Source of the DNA: Hondaea fermentalgiana
Lineage: Eukaryota > Sar > Bigyra > Thraustochytrida > Thraustochytriidae
Length of the DNA stretch: 64,000 nucleotides
Direction of reading: 5' to 3'
NCBI GenBank assembly: GCA_014084085.1
Contig: NPFB01000117.1
Coordinates: 595 to 64,594, forward strand
Position numbers and translations under genes: made by a program. This document shows, piece by piece, positions 47,452 through 57,824 of the stretch (position 1 is its first letter; every line of letters begins with the position of its first letter). The notes beneath the pieces are model-generated. The model made no database searches and was not told the DNA's origin. It worked only from the letters and a program-made list of their open reading frames with translations.

Positions 47452-48235
47452 ACGAGTGAGTGCGGTTTACAGTTCATTCATTCATTAATCGACCCTTTCG
47501 TGTGGGTGCATGAATGAGCGACTGAATACGGCTCAGGTCGAGTCCACTTTTGTCCAGAGTTTCGCTGCAGACCCAGCTAGTAGAGCAGACTTTCGGAATA
47601 TACCACACACAAACAACACAGAACGACAGGCGTCTAGCCAGCTCTCCTCGGATCGTTTAAGCATGTGCTTTCACGCCGGGAAAAGTCAAGTATATCCTCC
47701 CAAACTTTTCTGTTTTCTGGACTCCTTGCCTTTGCAAACAAAATGCCTACTCATATGAGTATGCGTTCTCTGCTTCGATCTTGGCGTTGAGTACTTACAC
47801 ACTTCCTTCTAAGATTTCGTTGGACTTGCAACAAGACCTTTTTTCGTTGCTTCGAACGAAAAAAGGAACACGGAAAAAGGAAAGATAAACAAAATAGCAA
47901 ATTCCATTCGGGGTCACTGGTTCTTCTTGCAAGGCATTGGAAATTTTCTCGTTCTGCGATACATTATTCTTTTCTAAATAATGGCAACGTCATCACGACG
48001 TTTACACAGAGCTAATCCTTACCCAGTCAGTCAGCCAATCAGTCAATCAGTCAGTCAGTCGGTGCGCCAGCTTTTCAGTGGTTCTGTCTGTGGCGACAAT
48101 TTCCCGTTTTCTCTTGCAACACAATTCTGCCATTTGCATCTATAGGCCTACATGTGCCATCTCTCGATTTCTGAATTCTTCTTCTTTCTCTTCAAGAGGT
48201 GGGTGGGTTGGTGGGCGGATGGACCGAACCAGCTC
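47452..48235. other. Convergent 3' intergenic region
   Basis: About 780 bp, no supported gene. Contains AGTCAGTCAGCC-type repeats at about 48023-48062 and the palindrome TAGGCCTA at 48143-48150, 86 bp past the stop of the CTL-type gene. Confidence 0.45.
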
Positions 48236-50305
48236 TCACACCTGATCCAGCGGCACATGCGTATTGGCAGTCGCTGGCTCGCCAGACGTTTCGTCGTCCA
48301 TGGGCGATGTCGGTGATGTCCCCGAGGAAGCGGCAGAAAAGAGAGCCATCTCCGAGGTGCGCATGAGACGGTGGTGAACAATGGGCCATGTCTTGGCAAA
48401 GCACTTTGGATTTTCCGCAAAGGCAATGTATATTGCTGCTACAGATGCCCGTAGCGGCTCGAGGAGAACAGCTGCGCTGCTTGCACCGGCGACAAAGCTT
48501 GCCACAAAAAACTCAAATTGGATCTCAGAAGTCTGCCGCGTGATGTCAGGCAGCAGCAGATTAGCGCATATAGCCGTGAGACAACCAAAAATAGTCACCC
48601 AGCTACTGAGGAGGCGATCTGCTGTTTCGGTCTGTACGGCACCGATCACGCCTGTAGAGACGAGCTTGGCCCAGGCCTCCCTGGAAGCTGACCGAAACGG
48701 TGCACCACGCAGGGATACACGCGCCCATGCATATCGGTTTGCGCTATACATGGGCCCGCCGTGCGAAGCCGCGCGCATTTCCTCCTCAGCCCAAATGCTA
48801 GTCGAGCTGTTTTCTTCGTCGGTGCCATTCCCGTCGTCTGTGCGATCGTCCCCGAGCGACGTAATGGAGCCTCTGCGACCCTCGTTAAATACACTTGAAC
48901 CAGCGCGCCACGTGCCATGCCCTGAACGGCTGCTGCGACCCGGCTTCCACCGGCAGAGATGACGGAGGGAATCGTGCGCGGCAGCGAGACCGATGGCCAT
49001 ATTAATGTACAAGCCGCCCGCACAGATTGAGCCAAAGCCCACCGTAAGGCTGCGCTGCAAGATTGTGGCTTGTACCTTGCCTGGTTGGCGGCCGTCGCGG
49101 TCGGAGAGCACGAGTCGATACACGACTGCACCCGTGACGTAATAGGAGAGAAGCGAGCGAGCAACCTGGGTGGTCCAGTAAAGACTGAACATGAGGAAGA
49201 TCAGAATTGCTTTTGAGTGATATGCAGTGCTGCTCGCTGTATCAACAAAGATGCTAATCCATATGGCGAGCCAGACGTTAAGCCCCATAAAAATCATCCA
49301 GGCCCGTCGCACGGCGGGACGCATCTCTTCGTTGTCGACAACCATGTCAGAGGCCATCTCGAGAAGAACCGCGGCAAATTGGGTGCCGTCATCGACGCGT
49401 TGCAAGGAGTATAAATCGTACGCAGCCGTCCAGGCCACGCCAAGGCCGGCCATCCAAGACCAACCTTTGGCCCATATGATTACCAGCACTGCAACAAGCA
49501 GACTGCCTTCCAGTGGCGCAATAAGTTTGAGATACTGCAAGGAAAATGGTGTGCTGGCGGCTTGCTGCCATTGGCCTCGAAAAAGTTTGTAGTGAAGACC
49601 GACCATGCATGCACTTGCTGTGCCGGTAAGGCAGAGACCCACGACAAGAGTGGCAATGTAGTGGTGCTTGTTTTCGACGCGATACGTTGCAAGGCCGAAC
49701 GCGAGAACACCCAAAATACAGACTGCAAAGGCGGTGGCGTACGATCTGTCGCGGAAGAGCGACACTCTCGACACGTACGTGAGCTCATTCGTGTGCAGAT
49801 TGCCAGCCGTGATCCGCCGATACTCGCGATCCAGGTCGGGGGACTGCATTTGAAGTGGTTCTGCGCCCATACTGAAGAGCCCGTCAATCTCGTCGCTTTC
49901 TACGGATGACACTGAGCTGTCTGATGGCATCGGGGAAGGTCCTCGCGGTGGTTGCCTTTCGTTTAAGACGACATCATCGGCAAAAGAGACCCGGCGCGCG
50001 CTGCGCCCACCACGATTCTCGACTTCCTTGCCCTTGCTCTCGAACCTAGACGAGGCAGCTTGTCCATAATCCTGCTCCGCTGGACGGAGTGCCGGCTTTA
50101 GACGGCTGTGGTCCTCGGCCGAAAAGTCGTCAAGGTCCACGACTCTTCCGCTGCTGTCGCTCCCGCTATGGCTTGCAAGCTCGCGGTCGAGGTCCACAGG
50201 CTCGCGGTCGAGGTCGTCGCTCTCATCCTCGGACCCGCTGTCGAGGCCCTGGCCGGCGGTGAAGCTGCCGCCGCTGCGCAGCGAGTTAACCAAAGTCTCG
50301 TCCAT
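48236..50305 (-). CDS. Choline-transporter-like (CTL/SLC44) family protein
   Basis: 689 aa. The first 170 residues are acidic and disordered. About ten membrane segments follow (AVCILGVLAFGLATY, YIATLVVGLCLTGTASACM, LLVAVLVIIW, MIFMGLNVWLAIWISIFV, AILIFLMFSLYWTTQVARSLLSYYVTGAVVYRL, VGFGSICAGGLYI, ...). LYWTTQVARS and the C-terminal FAENPKCFAKTWPIVHHRL (compare the CFAED-P---HP motif of SLC44/Pns1) point to the CTL family. These are plasma- or organelle-membrane proteins linked to choline or ethanolamine transport. Here a central insertion carries Ser/Gly/Asp-rich sequence (about 455-520). No introns. Confidence 0.75.
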   Translation of the reverse strand: MDETLVNSLRSGGSFTAGQGLDSGSEDESDDLDREPVDLDRELASHSGSDSSGRVVDLDDFSAEDHSRLKPALRPAEQDYGQAASSRFESKGKEVENRGGRSARRVSFADDVVLNERQPPRGPSPMPSDSSVSSVESDEIDGLFSMGAEPLQMQSPDLDREYRRITAGNLHTNELTYVSRVSLFRDRSYATAFAVCILGVLAFGLATYRVENKHHYIATLVVGLCLTGTASACMVGLHYKLFRGQWQQAASTPFSLQYLKLIAPLEGSLLVAVLVIIWAKGWSWMAGLGVAWTAAYDLYSLQRVDDGTQFAAVLLEMASDMVVDNEEMRPAVRRAWMIFMGLNVWLAIWISIFVDTASSTAYHSKAILIFLMFSLYWTTQVARSLLSYYVTGAVVYRLVLSDRDGRQPGKVQATILQRSLTVGFGSICAGGLYINMAIGLAAAHDSLRHLCRWKPGRSSRSGHGTWRAGSSVFNEGRRGSITSLGDDRTDDGNGTDEENSSTSIWAEEEMRAASHGGPMYSANRYAWARVSLRGAPFRSASREAWAKLVSTGVIGAVQTETADRLLSSWVTIFGCLTAICANLLLPDITRQTSEIQFEFFVASFVAGASSAAVLLEPLRASVAAIYIAFAENPKCFAKTWPIVHHRLMRTSEMALFSAASSGTSPTSPMDDETSGEPATANTHVPLDQV

Positions 50306-51118
50306 GTTATGTTTGTTCTGATGCTGTCAGTGCCTCGCAACGAGCACTTCTTGACGCGCGCGCTCAGACACTTGGCCAAGCGCCTGCGTGTGGCAGATAG
50401 CCGCGTCGATGACGCAGCGCCGTCCAGCACCGCGCAAGGCGTGTGTGCAAGCAGATATGCTCTCTGCTGTGCTGAGCACGATTTTGATCCAAATCGGCAG
50501 CAGCGCACAGTTGGCCTGTCTGTGACTCAGCGGGAAAAATGGAGTTTTCGAGAGAACGTGCTTCCTTTTACTGTTAGAAAGACGAGAGATGGTCTTCTGA
50601 CCTGTCGCAGCTTGTGATTCATGGTCCTTTGGGTGAAGCGGTTGCTGAGGCATAGATTGGGCGAGGATGCATTGATGTGTCACATTTTAGGTAAAAAGTC
50701 TTGCGATCTATCAATTTTTTGGGGGGTTTAGTTGAAGTGATAGCTTATTATGATTGGATTGGGATGCTTCTCGCTAGAATCATAGTGATTGGTAAGGATG
50801 TATTGGCGTAAAGACCAATCGAGTTCTCTGCGAGGGAGGACTTTGTGTTTACTTGTAGCTCAGCAGCTGCAGACTGAGACACGCGTTCAATTTTAAAATT
50901 TTAAAATTCAATCAATACGAAAGATCGCACAAACACAGCGAATCCCAGGCGCGACCTGGTGCTTCGAGCACAACGTATTCGCTTTCAAAGAGAAAATGAA
51001 AATTACGAAACTAAAACAGTCAAAGAAGTGTGGTTGTCAACTTTTTCATAATAAACAAAATCAAACAAATCTAAAGGAAGGGAGGAGGGGGCTTGGGACT
51101 AACGCATACGAAACAGAT
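50306..51118. other. Intergenic region, CTL gene 5' side and mitochondrial carrier 3' side
   Basis: About 810 bp. Contains an AT-only palindrome (AATTTTAAAATTTTAAAATT, 50889-50908). No gene; a GTAGCTCAGCAGC sequence at 50855 resembles a tRNA start but lacks the rest. Confidence 0.4.
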
Positions 51119-52057
51119 CTAAAGACCTTGATGCCCACGTATACGATCGAGAGCACGATTGGAAAACTCGTAGCCGAGAAACAGGGCGCCATTGCAAGGG
51201 AAAGCACGCACTGCGGCGGCGGTCCATCCCTTGAAGAACCCGCGCAAACCTTTTGATACGAAGATTTCACGCACAGTGCGCGAGGTGCTAGGATTGGCTT
51301 GTGTGGACACTTGCATCGTGGACTTGACCACGTCAAATGGCAGAGTCAGGCTCCAGCCGGCCACGCCCGCCATGCCACCAGCCAGAACAATCCAAGGTCC
51401 CGTCAGCTCCGACTTGTCCGGGACACGACGCGCAACGCAGAGCAGCGAGGTGATCATCTCGTAAGCACCAAAAAAAACGAAATTAAAGGGGACGTCGCGC
51501 GCAATTTGTGCAGGAAGGCCGCGGAAGAGGCCCGAGACGCCCTCCATTCGCAAGGTTTGCAGAAAACAGTCCAGAGAGCTCGCAAAGCGAGGGGCCGCCG
51601 AAGGTTGTCCGGGCGGGGTCACCAAGGACAAGCTGGCCGCTTGCATCCTGCATTTGATTGTTTCTGGAGCACAAATGGCGGTCGCGCTGAATACGCCGCT
51701 CAGGCCGCCGATCGCAGATAGCTCTGCGTGCGAAAGGGGCGAGGTGTCGTTTCTCGAGGCCTTGAGCGCGAGCGCCTGCTGGCGAATGGCCGAGTTGGCC
51801 GCGAAAACGACCGAGTTCTCGATGATGGCGCTCGTGAGTGCCGGCGAGACGCCCCTGTACAGCGAGAAGGCGCTCTCCTCGCGCACGGTCCTCGCGAGCG
51901 CCTGCGAGAAGGTCCTAAACCGCGCCGAGTTCGTCTGCATGCGGACCTTGACGCAGTCGAACGGGGCGCTCGCCAGCACGGAGCAGGCGCCCGCGAAGGA
52001 CCCGCACACGAGCACCTGGGCGCCGCTGGTCTGGGTGCCGCCCCCCGCGCCGCCCAT
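51119..52057 (-). CDS. Mitochondrial carrier family (SLC25) protein
   Basis: 312 aa from ATG 52057; the longer frame to 52246 starts at TTG and encodes Arg-rich repeat sequence. Three homologous repeats with signature P-x-[DE]-x-x-[KR]: PFDCVKVRMQ (about 33), APETIKCRMQ (about 130) and PFDVVKSTMQ (about 238), each followed by a G-rich second helix (LYRGVSPAL, LFRGLPAQIARDVPF, FFKGWTAAAVRAFPCN). The RAFPCN motif of the last helix and the contact residues recall the ornithine/carnitine-acylcarnitine branch, but the substrate is not assigned. Inner mitochondrial membrane. No introns. Confidence 0.92.
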   Translation of the reverse strand: MGGAGGGTQTSGAQVLVCGSFAGACSVLASAPFDCVKVRMQTNSARFRTFSQALARTVREESAFSLYRGVSPALTSAIIENSVVFAANSAIRQQALALKASRNDTSPLSHAELSAIGGLSGVFSATAICAPETIKCRMQAASLSLVTPPGQPSAAPRFASSLDCFLQTLRMEGVSGLFRGLPAQIARDVPFNFVFFGAYEMITSLLCVARRVPDKSELTGPWIVLAGGMAGVAGWSLTLPFDVVKSTMQVSTQANPSTSRTVREIFVSKGLRGFFKGWTAAAVRAFPCNGALFLGYEFSNRALDRIRGHQGL

Positions 52058-52992
52058 CGCGCCTCGCCTCGCCTCGCCTCGCCTCGCCGCGCCGCGAAGC
52101 TCTCGCCGCGAGAGCCGCACAATTCGATTTGCGGCGTCGTTTGCGGCGCCTCGTCCGGCAAGACCGGGCGCTTTCGCTATAAAGCCGAGCCGAGCCGAGC
52201 CGCGGGCGACGCCGCTCCCTCCTCGAGCAGAGGCTCGCGGCCGCAAACCTGTGGACGCGGGAGGGCGAGCAGGTCTCGCGCGGCCTGACGAGAATCTGGG
52301 CCTTGGCTGTCTGTCTCACTGCGCTGTCGGTCATCGATCATATCGACGTGGGGAGGGTCGTTGAAGACCCGACGCTTCGTGGGTCACTGGACGGCTTTGC
52401 AATTGGACCTATTTGGAAAAGAAGAGGTTGTAGATGTTCGGGACGTGAGAAGCGCGAGCAGCAATGGAGCCGAGTGTGCGTGCCTGGAGAGCAGAGACTG
52501 CTCGCGGCTTGATCTTGCCAGCGATAGATAGGGCGTAGGTAGAATGATGACCGTTTTCTCCACTCCCTGACTTGTTGATCGCAGGAACTACGTTGATCAA
52601 GCAAGCCGGGTCACCATAATTGAGCTCGTTTAGCATAGTTGAGGGGTTTCAGGATGCTCGCACCGACTCGCCATCCATGCTATTGTGCGAGCGTGCTGTC
52701 CCAACGTTTTCAAGCGGAATGAAGGCAAGACTTGGCTCGGCTCGCCGCACAACTTAATGGCATTCCTGAGAAGACGAAAGTCATGGCGCGCGCTTGCCTT
52801 TGCCAAAGCGAGTGCGTGCTTTGGTTCATTTTTTCCTTTTCTGCAAAGAAGAAGGAGACCAAGATAAGCTCTCTCTCTCTCTCTCTCTCTGGCAGTGACC
52901 TCGAAGTAGAGTATTGGTTATTTATCAAATACCAAATTCAACGATATCCACAAAATTGAAATGTCGCCCCTATCGGGGCGTCAACATCAGAT
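52058..52992. other. Intergenic region around carrier and PT-repeat genes
   Basis: About 930 bp. Upstream GC-rich part with CGCCTCGCCTCG-like repeats at 52065-52085, then AT-richer sequence and a CT microsatellite at 52869-52890. No supported gene. Confidence 0.45.
52869..52890. repeat. CT dinucleotide microsatellite
   Basis: Eleven CT units. Confidence 0.8.
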
Positions 52993-54000
52993 TTACAAAG
53001 GGTTCGAAAGCTGGGCGACTGCGGCATGTAATTCTGGATCTGGGAACATCTCGGTAAGGAGGGCGGGATCCACGTCCTGGAGAGCTTCAATGGATTCAAT
53101 GCCGTGCTCGAGAAGAACAGGGTAGGCTGTCCCGGCACCGGCTTCTCGAAGCGCAGCTCGAAGAGATGCAGCTTGTTGGCGCACTCGTTCGATATAAAAG
53201 TCATCGAGGCTCTGGCCGTGCGTCTGGTGCAGTTCCTCGTTGAGCGCAGCTCGGCTCTGCTCATCGGTGTCGACCTTTGCAACAAAGGTCGACACTTCAT
53301 CAGCTTGCATTTCGGGCGCCTTGCTCATCAAATAGGCGTGCAACTCCTCGCGGAACTGCGTTTCGGGCATACCCATATCCGTGGGAGGCGTTGCAATGGC
53401 ACGCCGCGATGAAGCACGACGAAGTTGCGGCGCGCCAAGCATAGCAGTTACGTCTTGCTCTTCGGCAACGGGAACAACAATTGCCTCCGGAGCATTTCGT
53501 GCTCTTCGCTTGACTCGCGCCACAGGGACCCCGAGGACGACATCGTTGGGACCAGTGGACCCCGAGGATCCAGCGTTACTGTCCTCACTGTCGGCTTGCC
53601 TTCGTGCAGCCCGCCGTCTAACGAGTGCGACAGCGAGAAGAGCGATAGCGAGGAGCAACCCAAAGCAGAGGGAGCCTGCGGTAATCACGGGAGTCGAACT
53701 CCATATGGAGCTTTCCGACGAGGAAGAAGATGATGATGAGTCAGAGTTTGACGATCCTGACGAGGTTCCCGTTGCTGGGAGAGTGGGTGCAGCCGTAGGC
53801 GTGTCGTGGTCTCCGAACGGCCCAATCATGGTGACGCTGCTAGGCGCGCTCGTCGGGAATGACGTTGGAAATGGCGTGGGAAATGGCGTGGGGGATGGCG
53901 TGGGAAACGATGTAGGGAACGCCGTTGGAGATCTCGTTGGCGACGAGTTCGAGGACGGCCAACCCCACCAGCCTGATGGGCCTTTTTTCGTAGATGTCAT
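52993..54000 (-). CDS. Single-pass membrane protein with Pro-Thr-Ser repeat ectodomain
   Basis: 335 aa from ATG 54000 (the frame continues to a GTG at 54024). Residues about 15-55 are SPTAFPTSFPTPSPTPFPTPFPTS-like repeats, characteristic of extracellular stramenopile proteins and likely O-glycosylated. Then a Ser-rich stretch, a membrane helix (about 104-128, AGSLCFGLLLAIALLAVALV) and RRRAARR. The cytosolic part carries two helical regions; the last (about 285-330, PVLLEHGIESIEALQDVDPALLTEMFP) resembles a SAM-like fold. No signal peptide is seen at this start, so either the N-terminus lies in an upstream exon towards the gap, or the helix is a signal anchor. A receptor or cell-surface role is guessed. 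Confidence 0.65.
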   Translation of the reverse strand: MTSTKKGPSGWWGWPSSNSSPTRSPTAFPTSFPTPSPTPFPTPFPTSFPTSAPSSVTMIGPFGDHDTPTAAPTLPATGTSSGSSNSDSSSSSSSSESSIWSSTPVITAGSLCFGLLLAIALLAVALVRRRAARRQADSEDSNAGSSGSTGPNDVVLGVPVARVKRRARNAPEAIVVPVAEEQDVTAMLGAPQLRRASSRRAIATPPTDMGMPETQFREELHAYLMSKAPEMQADEVSTFVAKVDTDEQSRAALNEELHQTHGQSLDDFYIERVRQQAASLRAALREAGAGTAYPVLLEHGIESIEALQDVDPALLTEMFPDPELHAAVAQLSNPL

Positions 54001-55551
54001 TTTCTGCTTTGCTTCGCCGCCCACGTCTCGCGCCCCAATTCGAAGCTAGCTCTCTCAGCCTCTTCTCGCCTCCCTGTCGTTCTCACCGTAGAGCGGAGCG
54101 AGCCCCTTCCGCCTCGCTGCCAGCACGCACGCACGCACGCACGCACGCACGCGCCTGCGCCGCCGTGCGCCGCGTCCTCAACGTCGCTGTTCTCCCGGGT
54201 CCTCCCTCCTCCTGTGCCCTCCGCCGCGGCGCCTTTCTCGTTTCCCCCGCGCGAGCTCCGTCTCCACGCGCCCGCGCGGCGGCCCGCCCGCGTCGCGCCG
54301 GCCCGCGCAGCGTCTCCGTTCTGCCGGCGCTGCTCCCGCGCGAGCTCGAGCTCGAGCGCGCCGTCCTCGCGGTCCTCGTTCGCCGCGTCGAGGCCGCCGT
54401 CGTGCGCACAGTCCGGGTCGGAGGGGCNNNNNNNNNNNNNNNNNNNNNNNNNNNNNNNNNNNNNNNNNNNNNNNNNNNNNNNNNNNNNNNNNNNNNNNNN
54501 NNNNNNNNNNNNNNNNNNNNNNNNNNNGGGGACGCCCGCCGCGGGTCCCCGCAGAGCTTCGCCCCTGCTGCGCCGCCCAGTGGGCGCCGGGCGGCGGCTG
54601 CGGGTCTCTTCCGGCCTTCTCTTTCTTCTCGCCCGACGCGCCAGACGAGGGCGGCGAGGGCGGCGAGGGCGCTTGGTTTGGGGTCGCGGAGAACGCTGGG
54701 GGGGGGGAGAGGGAGGAGAAGGACGAGGCGATGTGCTTGTGTCAGAGGGCGAGGTCGGAGGAGACGCGGCGAGGCGAGGCGAAAGAAAGAAACGACTCTC
54801 CATATTGCGCTGACGAGGAAGCCTGTCAGTGAGCGCAGCAACCAGCGGCCAAAGCGAGGACCATCAACCAATCACCCTGTGCCACAAGAAACTTTGGAGG
54901 GTCAAGGATCGCGACGACGGAAAGAAACCGCAAGCCCGAAGGCAGCTTGGTAGGTCTCAGCTCCGGGCGTCGGCATTGTCGCGCTTTGAGCTACAGCCAG
55001 CTGGTCGTCATGGTGGGTGGCATGGGTGGCGGCGAGCGCCTCAAGCATCCCTTTCGTAACCGAAGAACCGTGATGCAGGAGAAGCAGCCAGGCTACCACT
55101 GCCAGGTGCACTGCTGCCACTGTCGCGTCGGAAGGGCCGCAGCAAGCAGCGGCACGGGGACCCGCGTGACCTTTCGTCATTTGCAGACCGTGCAAAGAGC
55201 GGAGAGCCTGAGCTACGGCTGCTGAACTCGATGGGCCACTATGAGGAGCCGGCTGCATGGTGGAAGGGGAAGGAGCTCTCCTTAAATGGCGCGACGCTGA
55301 TGAGGATGAACTCTGTTTGACAACGGCCAGCGGCTGTCTGCCATGCAGTTGCAGCTTGTCTACCGTTCAGTTTGGAGGTCTGTACACGTACACACTCCAT
55401 TGCTGGGAAACATAACTGGGGAACAAGAAAAAGTTTAATCGCTCGGACCGACTGTGCTCTCGAAGCCCACGCCGATACAAATCAAGAGACACTGAGAAAG
55501 CCAAGAAAGAAACGTATATTGCATTTTCTGGTAATAATGATCATGGCGCCG
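54001..55551. other. GC-rich region with assembly gap, no supported gene
   Basis: About 1.5 kb between a minus gene start and the 3' end of the SUFU-like gene. Contains a CACG repeat (54120-54150), the 100-N gap and then ordinary sequence. ORFs here (for example 54829-55059 and 54902-55258) have no recognised features. A missing 5' exon of the PT-repeat gene could be in the gap. Confidence 0.4.
54428..54527. other. Assembly gap (100 N)
   Basis: Exactly 100 N, flanked by GC-rich sequence. Confidence 0.99.
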
Positions 55552-56691
55552 CTACTCATCCCGTGTCTGGAACTCTGCGAGAGATATGCGGTGGTGAGAT
55601 TTATCCTTGGTGAATTGCTTGACGAGCGCCAGGCGCGCATTGATGGCTTCCTGCTGCGTTGTAGCGCCCAGGATCGAGTCAAGCTGATTCTCATCGAGTA
55701 AACGGAGCGCAATGAGTGACGCTTGACCCGTGGGAAGCTTGATGCGAGAAGGAAGATCTGGTGCCTTGGAGTTGAAAAGAAGCACTCCAACTGTGCCCCG
55801 ATGCGTAATAAGTTCCGCAGGAGTGCCTTCTGGCAAACTCTGTTGCGGTATTTCAAGCGACATGCACCCCTCAAGTCGCCGAAAAAGAGGTAGGAAATCT
55901 CGTCCTTGCGCCGCCAAATTCTGCGCAATGTGGTCGACAAGTAGTGCTTCCCATGTGAACACCCAATCACTCTCAGTAAAACGCTCCAGCGAGTCCTCTT
56001 CGTCCACAAACTCGCCATAAACTTCATATCCAAACCCAAGACTACGGTCGACGCCTTCACGGTTGCTCCCAGCTCTTGCCCCTGCCCCAGCACCAGCACC
56101 ATCGTCGTCGTAGTCGCGATCGTCATCGATGTCGTCACCGTTCCCAATGGCGCCTCGGTAGTTTCCGCTCCTTGGCGGAGCGCAAGGGTCGCTGAGGCCG
56201 TCCGAAATGATGAGCGCCGAAGCGCGGGGACCGTTGAGCAGACATCGGTGCGCCTGATGTTCGCTGGGCCACGAGGCCGCACCAAAGTACGTCGGGCTCA
56301 CCAGCTTGGCCATGACATTCTGCAAGAGCTGATAGCCCCCCTTTTTCTCCATTTTGCGGTACATTTTGTCCTTGGCCGCGAGGACCTCGTCCCGGAGCGC
56401 CTCGTACTCGCGGGTGATCCTGGCATCTTCGTCTTCATCTCCGTCTTCTGCGTCGCCATCCACAAAGTCACCTCTCCTCGCGAGCCTCGCCTCTCGTTCT
56501 TCTTGGGAACCCACAAAGGTGAGCTCGTTGCTCGCGTCGCTTTCGGCGTACGCGGCGTCGTTGTTGTCGTCGTCGTCGTCCTCGTCGTGATCGTGATCGT
56601 GGTCTGCGCCATGATACGCCCCCAGCGCGCGCGCGTCTCCGGCGCGAGGTCCGCGGCCCAGGTCGTCCGGGTGGCTCGCGCAGCCTCCCAT
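55552..56691 (-). CDS. Lipid-anchored (MGGCAS) protein, SUFU-like C-terminal domain, unknown role
   Basis: 379 aa. The N-terminus MGGCASH has Gly2 for N-myristoylation and Cys4 for palmitoylation, as in many peripheral plasma-membrane proteins. About 20-95 is acidic and disordered. About 105-375 is globular: KKGGYQLLQNVMAKLV, ALIISDGLSDPC, GFGYEVYGEF, WVFTWEALLVDHIAQNLAAQGRDF, VGVLLFNSKAPDLPSRIKLP and IALRLLDENQLDSIL. The order (a G-[FY]-E-hydrophobic strand, helix, then a VxVLL...LP strand pair) resembles the suppressor-of-fused (SUFU) domain also found in bacteria; this is a tentative match. Single exon, clean start and stop. The neighbouring genes also carry lipid-modification signals. Confidence 0.65.
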   Translation of the reverse strand: MGGCASHPDDLGRGPRAGDARALGAYHGADHDHDHDEDDDDDNNDAAYAESDASNELTFVGSQEEREARLARRGDFVDGDAEDGDEDEDARITREYEALRDEVLAAKDKMYRKMEKKGGYQLLQNVMAKLVSPTYFGAASWPSEHQAHRCLLNGPRASALIISDGLSDPCAPPRSGNYRGAIGNGDDIDDDRDYDDDGAGAGAGARAGSNREGVDRSLGFGYEVYGEFVDEEDSLERFTESDWVFTWEALLVDHIAQNLAAQGRDFLPLFRRLEGCMSLEIPQQSLPEGTPAELITHRGTVGVLLFNSKAPDLPSRIKLPTGQASLIALRLLDENQLDSILGATTQQEAINARLALVKQFTKDKSHHRISLAEFQTRDE

Positions 56692-57057
56692 GCTGCCCCT
56701 CCTCCCCGCGACGGGCTCGCCTCTCTCGCTCGCGGCGCGCGACAGGGCCTCTCCTGTCCGCGCGCCTCGCTCCGCATCAAGTTCTGCGCGCGGAATTCGG
56801 CCTCGCGGCGCTGGGCTGGGACCGGATTTTGGGGTCTTTCGGTAAACGATCGGGTGCCCCTGCTTGGCGTGTCGCTGTCGCCGAGAGGTCCAAGATCGGT
56901 CTCCGCGTCCTTCGCCTCACGGTCGCTCTCGCGGACAACAGCATCTGGGCTGGGCCTGAGAGGCCAAGTTGTTAGGAGTTCATGGCGCAGCAGCGGCGAG
57001 CATTTCATGGCGATGCCAAAACGCTTCTCTGGTTGGAAAGCTGCTCGACCTTGCAAC

Positions 57058-57095
<38 letters not shown>

Positions 57096-57824
57096 TCTTG
57101 GCAATCACTCTCCGGAGAAGAAGAACGTGTTGCCGTTTATTTCCTTTGGTCGGTGAGTATCCGTATAACAATGACTCTGGTCAGTGTGACCACGTATACG
57201 GCCTCCCTCCCGAGCTCTGCGGAGAGCATCGCCGTTGTCGAGATTCGCTGCATCTGGCTGGCTGGTGCAGCTGGCTGTTCACCGACCCTGGCGATGCGTC
57301 ACGCAAGAAACATCATCATCATCATCATGATTATCCCTGTGAGAGGAGAAGCTGGTGTGGCTACCTCAGGCTCCGCTGCCAACAATAGACCCTAAAGAAG
57401 AGAGCAAGGGCTTTGCACTCTGCAATGATTCTCTCTGTCAGTCAATCGATCAGCACCGATCGATTGCTTGCTCGGCCAATCGACCGATCGATCGGACGAT
57501 CGAGCGGCAGCCGCTGGGTCAAGCGAGGTTCCAGAAGTGCATGCTCAACACCGGCCGGCTGGGCCAATTTTGGCCCAGCTTACCTCCCACGTCTACCAGT
57601 ATACATCGCACCGCTAGTTGGCCCAAGGCAACACCTTGGCTACCTGGGCACAGCTTGGTCTGTGAGGTACACCCATCGAGGAATAGCGGACCCCAAGAAT
57701 GCGCAGAGCTTGCGAATCAGACCCGTAACGCGCAGAGGACCCGGACAGGGTGTGCCGCACGTAGTAGCACTACGCCCCTGGCCGCTGTGAAGCGAACGTG
57801 CATGGGCCCGGCCTTGGCCGTACC
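56692..57824. promoter_or_regulatory. Upstream regions, SUFU-like gene and first carbonic anhydrase
   Basis: About 1.1 kb. It contains a CAG repeat (57060-57094), an ATCATC run near 57312-57330 and ATCGATCG-rich sequence at about 57445-57505. No supported gene. Confidence 0.4.
57060..57094. repeat. CAG trinucleotide microsatellite
   Basis: About 11 CAG units (reads CAGCAGCAG on plus). Confidence 0.9.

Noticed and set aside
50853..50925. tRNA-like TAGCTCAG start
   Set aside because: No matching T-arm or acceptor stem in the following 75 bp. No tRNA or rRNA gene was recognised anywhere in the window.
54083..54871. Frames crossing the second N gap
   Set aside because: Translated through unknown bases; low-complexity Arg/Ala.
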